48,971 nt of DNA. Origin: JANQUM01 sp047630355. Lineage in GTDB: Bacteria; Bacteroidota; Bacteroidia; Cytophagales; Spirosomataceae. This document shows, one piece after another, positions 1-7,685 of this stretch (its first letter is position 1; every line of letters begins with the position of its first letter). The position numbers and the translations under genes were made by a program. The stretch covers positions 1 through 48,971 of the forward strand of contig JBLHXN010000014.1 of the NCBI GenBank assembly GCA_047630355.1. Reading direction: 5' to 3'. A model generated the notes under the pieces. That model worked only from the letters and a program-made list of their open reading frames with translations. It was not told the origin of the DNA and did not search any database.

Positions 1-91
1 AAAGACACTCTATTGTACCAGAATTAACTTATAGAATTGTAGCTTAAAAAGGCTTCTATTTAATTCCTGTCCCTCAGCGATTGGTGATGCC

Positions 92-1186
92 ATGGGAGCA
101 CCAACCGAAATGTGGCACCGTGATCAAATCAGGATTCAGGGTGGATACGTTTCTGAACTTACTACGCTCTATCGCCCAGATTCTCCCGAAGGGCCGTGGG
201 AAGACTTCATGGAAGCCGGAAGTACTACTGATGATACTCGTTGGAAGTACCTGACGACCAAGTTTCTTACTCAAAAAGGTAGCATTCCGGATTCACTAAA
301 TGCTAAGGACTTTGCCGACTTCTTGGTTGACAGGTATTTGAACGAGATGAAAGCTCTGAAAAGTATTGAAGCCTTCGACCCTGAACCCGTGGAGAAACAA
401 TTGAAACAAATGAACTGGCTGCAAGAATGGGCAAAAGTGGCAAAAGCTTACACTGACGGTGATATTGACGAATATTCCTACGCCCGTGACCGCTTTTATG
501 GCGGTGAAATGGCGTGTGCCGGGATGCTCTACGCCCCGATGATTGGTGGCGTTTATCCCACAAATCCAAACCGTGCTTACCTTGAAGCCTTTCGTTTAGG
601 GATTTTTGACATTGGTTACGCCCGCGACATCACCGGACTCACCGCCGCCATGACCGCCCGTGCCATGAAACCCGGCGTGACGTACAATGAAATTACCGCC
701 GTTTGCTACGAAACCGATCCTTTGCGTTATGAAAACAGTCGTTTAGTGGGGCGGTTAGCGTACCAAAGTTATCAGACGGTAAAAAATATCGTTGCTGAAG
801 CGAAAAGAGTAGAAACACCAAGTGAGAAAATACTAAAAGGGTTTTCTGGAAATGCCGTGGAATTAGCTCAACTAAACAAAGCTTACGAATTGATGGACGC
901 CCATCTGCAACAAATCCCTTTTCACGCCGGAGAAATTCATTTGATAAATCTTGCCGCTATCGAATTCGCCGAAGGTGACTTCCAGAAAGCGGTTGAGTTT
1001 GCGGTAAATTACGGACGAGATAACGATACGGTTGCCGCCGTAACCGGAGCAGTTTTGGGAGCCATGCACGGCTTTGATCAATTGCCCGTTACCATGCGAG
1101 AGAAAACACTTTCTATTAGTAAAAATGTCATCCGGATTGATTTAGAGCAATTAGCCCAAGAATTAACGGATGCTAAGTATAATTAA
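92..1186 (+). CDS. ADP-ribosylglycohydrolase family protein, N-terminus apparently incomplete
   Basis: ADP-ribosylglycohydrolases (ARH/DraG fold) are two-metal hydrolases that remove ADP-ribose from proteins or related substrates; the substrate here is unknown. Metal-ligand motifs are visible: T46-D47-D48 (in GSTTDDT) and D310-x-D312-T313 (in RDNDTVAAVTG), which match the family's TDD and DxDT sites. The family's first motif, AIGDAMGAPTE, is split by the first ATG: the bases just upstream read CPSAIGDA in frame, so the natural protein should begin about 20 residues earlier. That frame is open back to a TAG at 32-34, but contains no ATG, GTG or TTG between 35 and 91. Either the start codon has been lost, an unusual start is used, or an indel lies upstream. 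The core fold and metal ligands are retained. The family call is secure; the state of the 5' end is not. Confidence 0.82.
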   Translation: MGAPTEMWHRDQIRIQGGYVSELTTLYRPDSPEGPWEDFMEAGSTTDDTRWKYLTTKFLTQKGSIPDSLNAKDFADFLVDRYLNEMKALKSIEAFDPEPVEKQLKQMNWLQEWAKVAKAYTDGDIDEYSYARDRFYGGEMACAGMLYAPMIGGVYPTNPNRAYLEAFRLGIFDIGYARDITGLTAAMTARAMKPGVTYNEITAVCYETDPLRYENSRLVGRLAYQSYQTVKNIVAEAKRVETPSEKILKGFSGNAVELAQLNKAYELMDAHLQQIPFHAGEIHLINLAAIEFAEGDFQKAVEFAVNYGRDNDTVAAVTGAVLGAMHGFDQLPVTMREKTLSISKNVIRIDLEQLAQELTDAKYN

Positions 1187-1260
1187 TTTCGGTTTTCTTA
1201 CCGTAAAATGAAACAAAACGTTGTACACTTCGTAGGTAGATTAGTTTCATTCTTAGAAGT

Positions 1261-2739
1261 GTGGTAAAAACGTTTACAATTTATATCTGCTTACTTTTTG
1301 CGTATTCATCGGTTGATGCTCAATTAATTTTGACCGATAAGAAATTGGTATGCCCGAACTCTCCCGCAAGATTAAAAGTGAACGACAAAGCGTTGAGCCA
1401 AACAGAATTCTGCGTAACTCAAATGGCAAACCGTTACGGGCTCTACTACTTCCGAACCTGTAATCAAGTAGAGATTGATGATGCTATTATCATGGCAAAA
1501 ATCATGAATGGTTTTTTAGCTACGGGCAATACAGAAGATAAGAATGACTTCCTCTTTCGTCTGTTGCCCAATGATATTCACTGGATTGGTTATTATCAGG
1601 ATACTACTTCTAAAAGTTATAATGACCCGCCAAACCCCGCTTCTGGCTTTGCGTGGATGAGTGGAGACTCGCAATCCCGTCCGTATTGGGTATCAGGTGA
1701 GCCCAATAACCCGGAAGATACAAACCCCGGAAAATACGTAGTACAAGGTTGCCGCCGGGATCCGGGCTGGTGCGACATTGAACCGGGTTTAAAATTCGTT
1801 GGAATAATTGAAAGTAAAACAAGTACTATACCTACAATTACAAACCCGACAATTCTGTGGGAAACGGGCGAAACCACGCAGGAAATAATTGTAAACCCGC
1901 CTGAGAGCCGTTGGTACAGCGTGACAATTACTTATGACTCCCGCACTGTAACAGACTCTATCTTTATTCAAACACCCAAGGCAACTGTAGATATGTCGCA
2001 GCCCGGCGGCTGTAATCCGTATAAATGGAAACCAGTTATTGAGACAAATGCCCCACTCTCCTTTTTAGAAATAGAATGGAAGTTGGGCACAAACACTATT
2101 CTCGATGAACTGACTCCCGAATTTACGCTTTCGTTAGAAGGTGATATTACCGGAAGTGTGATTGTAAATTCCGCCGAATGCAGTATTGAACTACTTAGCC
2201 AAACTGAGCTTTTTAATGTGCAGCCCATGATACCGCAACCAATTCAGGGGGCAGTAGTTTTCCTAAATGATACCGTTCAGATTGTGCCTTTTAACGAAGG
2301 ACCTTTCACGTATTCCTGGACCCCCGATCGAGATTTATTTGAGAGAAATGTATTTTCGCCATTTTTTACTGCAACCAGAGATATTGAGTATAGCGTATTA
2401 ATCGAAGATGATTTTGGGTGTACCACAACGGAGGTTTTTACTTACACAATTGACCCAAACCTCAAAATTTATACGCCCACGGCATTTTCACCCAATGATG
2501 ACGGCCTGAATGATTCTTTCGAATTCTATTTAGTTGAGAACTTTTACGGCGAAATAAAACGATTGCGAATCTTTAACTCATTCGGCGAATCCATTCACGA
2601 ATCAAGCGGTTCGGAGGCCAGTTGGGACGGTAAAATAAGCAACCGAACCGCACCTTTCGGACAATACGTTTACATTATCGAGTACGAAGTAAACGGAATA
2701 AATTATGCCAAAAAAGGGCAGGTGAATGTGGTTTATTGA
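1261..2739 (+). CDS. Secreted C-type-lectin-like protein with T9SS type B (gliding-motility) C-terminal domain
   Basis: A GTG start gives a classic signal peptide ending in SSVDAQ (residues 1-20). Residues about 50-185 look like a C-type lectin-like domain: the stretch includes IHWIGYYQD, WVSGEPNN, GWCDIE and GIIES, the usual W-IG / EPNN / WCD / ICE-type landmarks. A middle part of about 200 residues has Ig/PKD-like beta strands (SWTPDRDLF, EYSVLIEDDFGC). The last 85 residues form a CHU_C / TIGR04131-type sorting domain (PTAFSPNDDGLND, RIFNSFGE, WDGK, FGQYVYIIEY), which directs export and surface attachment by the type IX secretion system. It is probably a cell-surface adhesin or sugar-binding protein. 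The ligand cannot be read from sequence. It lies alone, convergent with the next gene 27 bases away. The GTG start lies in interleaved inverted repeats (see findings). Confidence 0.85.
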   Translation: MVKTFTIYICLLFAYSSVDAQLILTDKKLVCPNSPARLKVNDKALSQTEFCVTQMANRYGLYYFRTCNQVEIDDAIIMAKIMNGFLATGNTEDKNDFLFRLLPNDIHWIGYYQDTTSKSYNDPPNPASGFAWMSGDSQSRPYWVSGEPNNPEDTNPGKYVVQGCRRDPGWCDIEPGLKFVGIIESKTSTIPTITNPTILWETGETTQEIIVNPPESRWYSVTITYDSRTVTDSIFIQTPKATVDMSQPGGCNPYKWKPVIETNAPLSFLEIEWKLGTNTILDELTPEFTLSLEGDITGSVIVNSAECSIELLSQTELFNVQPMIPQPIQGAVVFLNDTVQIVPFNEGPFTYSWTPDRDLFERNVFSPFFTATRDIEYSVLIEDDFGCTTTEVFTYTIDPNLKIYTPTAFSPNDDGLNDSFEFYLVENFYGEIKRLRIFNSFGESIHESSGSEASWDGKISNRTAPFGQYVYIIEYEVNGINYAKKGQVNVVY

Positions 2740-2766
2740 GGTGAAAAATAACCTTAGAATTGCATT

Positions 2767-3561
2767 TCAAACGAATTGAATGTTATCCCCAACGGCAATT
2801 TCCCCCTCTTTGTGAACAACAAAATCCTTCCCGAAATAGATTTTGGTGCCTTCTCGTCGGTAACTCATCAGCGTTTTTAATGGCTCCTTCCCTTTTTCGG
2901 CGGTAACAGGATCTATGGTAGTAAGTACGCAACGAGCACAACGCTTTACGCCGTACATATCTACCGTACCAATGGATATTTTCCCTAACTCGTCTTCGCC
3001 GTAAGGCTCACTTCCTGAAATCACTATATTTGGTCGGAAACGGAGCATTTCTATCGGACTGTCAAGGCGTTCGTTCAGGTCATTCAAACTTTCTTCGCTG
3101 ACAACCAAGATGGGATGCCCATCTGCCATGCTCACGTGTTCGTCTCCCGTAACGTTGTACTCCGCTTCCGTGGGTCGAACCGAATCATCGGGTTGATAAA
3201 AAAGACGAGAAGTAAATCCCAACTGTTTTGTAAACCACGCATCAGCAGCATCGCTAACCCGTACAACTTCAACCGTATCATCCCAAATTTTAATTTCCTG
3301 ACGATCAGATGTTTCTGCCGTGAAAGAAACGGTTAGTTCATCCTTCGTCCGGCGGTCACTAATCTTCAATCCGTCCGGTGTGATAGCTACGTCAAAGAAA
3401 GCCATTTGCGGATGTTTGCGTTGCGTGATGAATTTATTATTTTCATCTACTAACACCCAACGGCGGTCGTGTTTCAGCCCTCGCTCTTCCACTTCGGAAG
3501 TTTTCAGAGCTATGCCTCCGAGTGATTTAACAGGATAAATATATAATGCAGAAATTTTCAT
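2767..3561 (-). CDS. MOSC domain-containing protein (YcbX/mARC-like)
   Basis: 264 residues with an N-terminal MOSC_N beta-barrel (starts MKISALYIYPVKSLGGI, with the family's YPVKS motif and GLKHDRRW) and a C-terminal MOSC domain containing KRCARCVLTTIDP around residue 210. In YcbX and mitochondrial mARC proteins this C-x-x-C region holds the cysteine that binds the molybdenum cofactor. Relatives reduce N-hydroxylated compounds using electrons from a ferredoxin or cytochrome b5 partner. This protein lacks the C-terminal ferredoxin domain of E. coli YcbX, so a separate electron donor would be needed. It is probably cytoplasmic, as no signal peptide is visible. It is followed upstream on the same strand by an aminotransferase gene 70 bases away, but no functional link between them is evident. 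The family assignment is strong; the substrate is unknown. Confidence 0.85.
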   Translation of the reverse strand: MKISALYIYPVKSLGGIALKTSEVEERGLKHDRRWVLVDENNKFITQRKHPQMAFFDVAITPDGLKISDRRTKDELTVSFTAETSDRQEIKIWDDTVEVVRVSDAADAWFTKQLGFTSRLFYQPDDSVRPTEAEYNVTGDEHVSMADGHPILVVSEESLNDLNERLDSPIEMLRFRPNIVISGSEPYGEDELGKISIGTVDMYGVKRCARCVLTTIDPVTAEKGKEPLKTLMSYRREGTKIYFGKDFVVHKEGEIAVGDNIQFV

Positions 3562-3631
3562 TGATTAGAAAATAGAAGTGGAAAGGTGAATGAGTCCCGC
3601 AGGTTTACGCAGGTGGATTTCACTAAAAACC

Positions 3632-4453
3632 TTACCAGTTATCAATCATATCATCAATCAAGCCAAGCAGAAATCGAGACTTTTCACCCATTTTTCCGTC
3701 AGCAATTACGTAATCATCGATTTTAGTGACGGGGAAAACTCTTTTAGTTGTACTTGAAGTAAAAACCTCATCGGCGTTTAGAACTTCATCAAGTGTGACA
3801 GTACGTTCTTCCACGTTAAAGTGCGGTTTTGCCAAGTCAATGAGCGTTTGTCGGGTAATACCATTCAGTACATTTTTATCGGATGTAATAAGTGAATCAC
3901 CTTTGAAAATGAACAAATTACTACGGCTCAGCTCACTCACTTCACCATCTTTATGAAAGAGTACATCTGTTGCCCCAGCGGCTTTAATTTTATCCCGTAA
4001 AATGATGAGGTGTTTGTAATCCGTACTTTTCACTTCCGGTATATCCCGCACAAATTCGTGGGTCATAACGCTGAGACCCTGCTCGTATTCATTGCGGGGC
4101 GACGGATGCGTATCTTCACTGATAATTAACAAGTTAGGCTTCGTTACGCTAATGCTATCTTCGGCGTAGCCACCCGTCAATACAAACCGCATGGCACAAT
4201 TTCTCAGACCTGATTTTTCTAATAATTCCATCACTATTTTATGAGCCTCTTCCTTAGTAATCGGATTCGGAATATTAAGTGATTTCGCCGAGCGTTCGTA
4301 ACGTGCCCAATACAAATCCCACTGAAACGGGCGACCATTGTACGTTTGAAAATAATCAAACATGCCGTATCCCCGCAGGAAACCGAGGTCGTTGATTTGC
4401 ATGGTGGTTTCGTGAACCGGGGCAATTATGCCGTTAAAGTAACAGTGGTGCAT
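3632..4453 (-). CDS. Aminotransferase class IV (branched-chain / 4-amino-4-deoxychorismate lyase family)
   Basis: PLP-dependent fold-type IV enzyme of 273 residues. The N-terminus YFNGIIAP....INDLGFLRGYGMFDYF is the standard start of the family. The PLP-binding lysine is the K of PEVKSTDY, and the conserved cofactor glutamate lies in GEVSELSRSNLF. The C-terminal LNGITRQTLIDLA and TSSTTKRVFPV match the family's phosphate-binding loop and substrate-side loop. The frame extends 12 codons further upstream to an ATG at 4487-4489, but I chose the ATG at 4451-4453 (MHHCYFNG) because homologues begin just before the YFNG strand. Members include branched-chain aminotransferases, D-amino-acid aminotransferases and aminodeoxychorismate lyase; sequence alone does not separate these with confidence. 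A good Bacteroidota promoter lies 60-90 bases upstream. Confidence 0.85.
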   Translation of the reverse strand: MHHCYFNGIIAPVHETTMQINDLGFLRGYGMFDYFQTYNGRPFQWDLYWARYERSAKSLNIPNPITKEEAHKIVMELLEKSGLRNCAMRFVLTGGYAEDSISVTKPNLLIISEDTHPSPRNEYEQGLSVMTHEFVRDIPEVKSTDYKHLIILRDKIKAAGATDVLFHKDGEVSELSRSNLFIFKGDSLITSDKNVLNGITRQTLIDLAKPHFNVEERTVTLDEVLNADEVFTSSTTKRVFPVTKIDDYVIADGKMGEKSRFLLGLIDDMIDNW

Positions 4454-4514
4454 TTTGATCTTGGATGTTAGTAGTTTAATAAGCGGCAAAGTCCGTAATA
4501 CCGTTCGGGAGTAA

Positions 4515-4545
4515 CAAAAATAGTTGATAAGTTTAGCTATGCAAA
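4515..4545 (-). promoter_or_regulatory. Candidate Bacteroidota promoter for the class IV aminotransferase
   Basis: On the minus strand a TTTG (-33 element, plus-strand 4542-4545) is followed after 19 bases by TATTTTTG (plus-strand 4515-4522), which matches the Bacteroidota -7 consensus TAnnTTTG. Transcription would begin near 4508 and leave a leader of about 50 bases before the ATG at 4453, supporting that start rather than the longer frame. Confidence 0.5.
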
Positions 4546-4630
4546 TTGTGAGAAGAATTTACGGTGCTACAGAAGAACTTTACGCAAAAGAGGTTGGAGT
4601 TGAATCAATTTCAGAAATCGAGATAGCTTT

Positions 4631-5198
4631 TTACTTACGGGCTTTACGAACTCTACTTAGCTGAACTTGCGTGATATTCAGATAGGAAGCTACGTGCTTT
4701 AATTTAATCCGATTTTGAACATTTGGCTGATGTTTCTCAAAAAAAAACTAATTTCTCTGCCGCACTTTTTAAGCGATGTAATTCATTACGGTAAATCATT
4801 TGTAACAAATATTGCTGATAAACCTTTGTTTGGGTTATTGCCCAAAGATGTGACTCTTGAACCAGTTGTTCGATGTCTGATTTCAGAAAGTAATACCCTT
4901 TAGTATTTATAAGAGCTTGTAAATAGCACTTGGCGGTATCATTTTTATAGTAGCTGGGCATATTATAAAGCCAATTATTCTCACCTAAAATCCAAGTCGT
5001 CTTCTCACTATCACTGGTTTTCTCAAACTCTCGTATAATACCTTCTTCTACAAAGAAAATCCGATTACTAATATGTTCAGGCTTTAATATATAATGATTT
5101 TCTTCCGCCTGAAATTCTTTCCCGATTGATAAGAAATTGTTTATTTCACTCTCTGGCAAATCAAATCTTGTCCTAAGGTATTGTTTTAATATATTCAT
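4631..5198 (-). pseudogene. Crp/Fnr-family transcription regulator, frameshifted at a 9-base T run
   Basis: The first 153 codons (5198 to 4737) encode a cyclic-nucleotide-binding-type sensor domain of the small Bacteroidota Crp/Fnr type (RIFFVEEGIIREF, then NWLYNMPSYY), and the frame ends in ...EKLVFF-stop. The lost part continues in another frame directly after the T run: EKHQPNVQNRIKLKHVASYL then NITQVQLSRVRKARK and a stop at 4631-4633, which is the usual C-terminal DNA-binding helix-turn-helix of this family (compare the common HIASYLGITPETLSRIR). On the coding strand the run has nine T (plus-strand 4739-4747); eight would restore a single frame of about 187 codons, the normal length. So there is a one-base insertion in a homopolymer: true inactivation, slippage-based on/off switching, or a base-calling error. 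As written, the product lacks the DNA-binding domain. Confidence 0.82.
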
Positions 5199-5335
5199 GG
5201 CTTAAAACTTATATCGTTAAATATAAACCATAAACTTTTAAATAAGTTACAAAAGACCCGTTTGAATTTAATTTCTTAATACAGGTTATTTAACCAAAGG
5301 CCATATAACACTAACCTCTTACTTGCCCAAAAGAA

Positions 5336-5366
5336 TAAAGCCCAAATCATTACGAAATGGGCTTTA
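5336..5366 (-). terminator. Rho-independent terminator after the broken T9SS protein gene
   Basis: Nine-base-pair perfect stem (TAAAGCCCA at 5336-5344 with TGGGCTTTA at 5358-5366), a 13-base loop, and a T-rich stretch (TTCTTTT) after it on the minus strand. It lies about 25 bases beyond the reconstructed stop codon of the T9SS protein gene. Confidence 0.65.
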
Positions 5367-5391
5367 TACACTCAGGAGAATTAGTATATTG

Positions 5392-6858
5392 TCAATTAAG
5401 TACAATTCTAACAATTTCTATGCCTTCTTTGCTTTCCTCATTAGGAATAACGTGCAAAAGGTAAATCCCCCGTGGTAATTCCTAAACGTTAATTTGAATT
5501 TTATTTCCGTTTTCTAAGCTCTTATTCTCATACGCTTCCTTTACGGCAACTTTTCTAACTTCCATTGTACTCTTTTCCGAGTACAGTTTGATTGTTTGCG
5601 GAACTGAGTCAACATCTTTTACATCTTCAAATTCTACCGTTAATACATCTTGTGCGGGGTTAGGATAAATGCTGGCATTGAACCTTGCACAATACCAAGT
5701 ATAACCACCTTCTATTGAGTTGGAAATACTACTATTACCGCAAGCATTAGACAAGATAACCTGAATGTAATGATATACACCACAACTTCCTGCCGATAAT
5801 AAAGCATTGTTAGAAGAGGTAGATTGCAGAAAACTTCCGTCTCTGTACCAGTTATAAGAAGAGGTACCTATAAGGAGCCTCTACCTGAACTGCCCCGTAA
5901 GGTGCAACGCCCTGGACGGTTACATTTGCCGTGGGAACACCACCCCATACACCGCCAGCACCACGTGAGCCACTTTCTCCACAACCGTTTACTCCCTTTA
6001 CAGATATTGAGCCATTGCCTCCGTTTGACGAATAAGTTAATGTACTTGTTCCCTGACCAGAAACTATATTTATATTACCATTAGCTGACCAGTTATACGA
6101 AGTAGCATTTGCGGCACTTGCGGTTATTGTACGGGTCTGACTGCTACATACTACACCCGTACCACCTGATGTTATAGCTGGTGTTTCGGGCAATGGGCGT
6201 ACCATATTTGCATTCCAACCTTGAGTGAATGAACTGTTAGAACCGCTTGCAACCACCACAAAATTACCCCCTGAACTACCGTTAGAAGTAAAAGTAGCCG
6301 ATGGCGTTGATGTAGAAGTTGGACCAGACCAACCGCTTGGCTTTTGCCATGTATAAGTAATTGAACCAACGTTGCCCTCTGTTATAACACCAGAGGTTGC
6401 AATATTCACCGTCTGATTTCCGCAAGGAATAACGGCGTTCCCGCCTTTACTAATTGAGTTGCCGTTTACATTGAAGAACGAAAAAGGGCTGGTGTATCTT
6501 ATTGTTACGTCTTTGAAAGCAGATTCTTTAAAAATGTCAGGGCTTCCACTTTTAACGTACTTTACCCTAACTTTTATACGGTGGGTTGCTACTCCTGAGG
6601 CATAGTTAGGCTTATTTTCCCAAATAACATTTGTGGTTTTGATATTTGGCGGGTTATTCTTTTTACCGATTACTGTCCATACATATCCGTTTGGATCTTC
6701 TGAATAACCGGACGGTGGAGGAGAAGTTTCAATGGCGGTATGGTCATAAACAGCGATTTCCGGCTCTAACTCACTAAAATATCTACGGTCTGGCCATAGG
6801 AGGAGACAGCTGATAAAGCTACAAGAGCAGTTACGAAGAACATGTAAAAAGTTTTCAT
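5392..6858 (-). pseudogene. T9SS-secreted protein with type A sorting domain, broken by two frameshifts and one stop
   Basis: Read on the minus strand, the gene starts at ATG 6856-6858 with a signal peptide (MKTFYMFFVTALVALSAVSS then YGQ). The frame stops 8 codons later, but a one-base deletion just after the YGQ cleavage site would join it to a long open frame (DRRYFSELEPEIAVYDH onwards, with YVWTVIGKK, VNIATSGVITEG, ITYTWQKPSGW and SYNWSANGNINIVSG). These are Ig/PKD-like repeats common in Cytophagales surface proteins. Near 5865-5875 a one-base insertion shifts the frame to SYNWYRDGS and CGVYHYIQV. An in-frame TAG at 5482-5484 then cuts the C-terminal sorting domain (FNASIYPNPAQDVLTVEF, ELPRGIYLLHV, IEIVRIVLN). 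Three separate lesions indicate real decay rather than one error. The ATG overlaps the TGA of the upstream barrel gene (ATGA), so the two were translationally coupled. Confidence 0.8.
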
Positions 6859-7556
6859 GGTATTTTGATATTTAAGTTGAGAAAATGAACTGGTATAAAT
6901 CTTATATTAGTAGTTCTATAATTATAGCCCCCGTATATCAAACCAACGGATTGACCATCGAACTCATAGTCAATACCGAGATACCCAAGGTTATAAAACA
7001 TCTGTGTAAGTTGAAGTGCGTTCTCAAATGACAAACTATACACATCATTGAATTTGTACTCTACGCCCGTTATTGCCGAAAGGTTAATTTGATAAGTCGG
7101 AAAACTTTTGAAATTGACAGAAAAGTCATTTGTGGGTAAACTGATCGGATCAGATATACCAGAGTTTAATGACAAGACTGGATTTACTTGCCCACCAACT
7201 AATACCGTCGTATTTTTAGCTATCCCCCATCTCTTTTCATATCCCGCAAGTAAACCAACGGTTAATTGATAAGGTATCCGAAACACGAAGTCGCTATCTT
7301 CTACTTCCCTCCTAAATCTCAAATCTGCAGAAAAGCGTAGAGCATTGTTTTTTTGGTTGTTGATGCGTTTGAGCAGAAACAAATTAGTTGGAGTTGGTAG
7401 GAAAGGGTTTTCCGCTGACCCGTCAACGATACGCTCAAACAGCGGAACTGTATTTAGCCCAATCTGCCAACTAATATCGGGCTGTTTTTGGGCGTACAGA
7501 CTTTGAATTGCAGCAAACACCAAAACTAAGAGTGTTATTTTTTTTGTGATTTTCAT
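6855..7556 (-). CDS. Probable outer-membrane beta-barrel protein
   Basis: 233 residues with a clear signal peptide (MKITKKITLLVLVFAAIQ to SLYAQ) and then alternating polar/hydrophobic strands with aromatic girdles (FRIPYQLTVGLLAGYEKRW, YSLSFENALQL, VGLIYGGYNYRT), ending in a C-terminal strand. The pattern suits a small 8-10 strand outer-membrane barrel. No specific family was recognised. The TGA stop overlaps the ATG of the downstream T9SS protein by the ATGA arrangement, which points to joint expression; the barrel is intact while its partner is broken. A near-consensus -7 element (AACCTTTG on the minus strand, plus-strand 7595-7602) lies about 40 bases upstream. Confidence 0.65.
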   Translation of the reverse strand: MKITKKITLLVLVFAAIQSLYAQKQPDISWQIGLNTVPLFERIVDGSAENPFLPTPTNLFLLKRINNQKNNALRFSADLRFRREVEDSDFVFRIPYQLTVGLLAGYEKRWGIAKNTTVLVGGQVNPVLSLNSGISDPISLPTNDFSVNFKSFPTYQINLSAITGVEYKFNDVYSLSFENALQLTQMFYNLGYLGIDYEFDGQSVGLIYGGYNYRTTNIRFIPVHFLNLNIKIP

Positions 7557-7623
7557 GGATATAAAGTTGTGTTATTTTTAGAATTGTTATAAAACAAAGG
7601 TTAATAGGATATTGCATAAAAAA

Positions 7624-7663
7624 AATAGCCAAATGTTAAATAGAGTTTTAACATTTGGCTATT
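7624..7663 (-). terminator. Strong Rho-independent terminator after the CoA-transferase
   Basis: A perfect 17-base-pair stem (AATAGCCAAATGTTAAA at 7624-7640 with its complement at 7647-7663), a 6-base loop and, on the minus strand, a run of eight T immediately after the stem. It lies 22 bases downstream of the CoA-transferase stop. Confidence 0.85.
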
Positions 7664-7685
7664 CGGTAGAAAAGGAGGTTTATTT

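Noticed and set aside
3..47. Open tail reading RHSIVPELTYRIVA then stop, as the 3' end of an upstream gene
   Set aside because: Only 14 codons are visible, with no recognisable motif; it cannot be told from chance.
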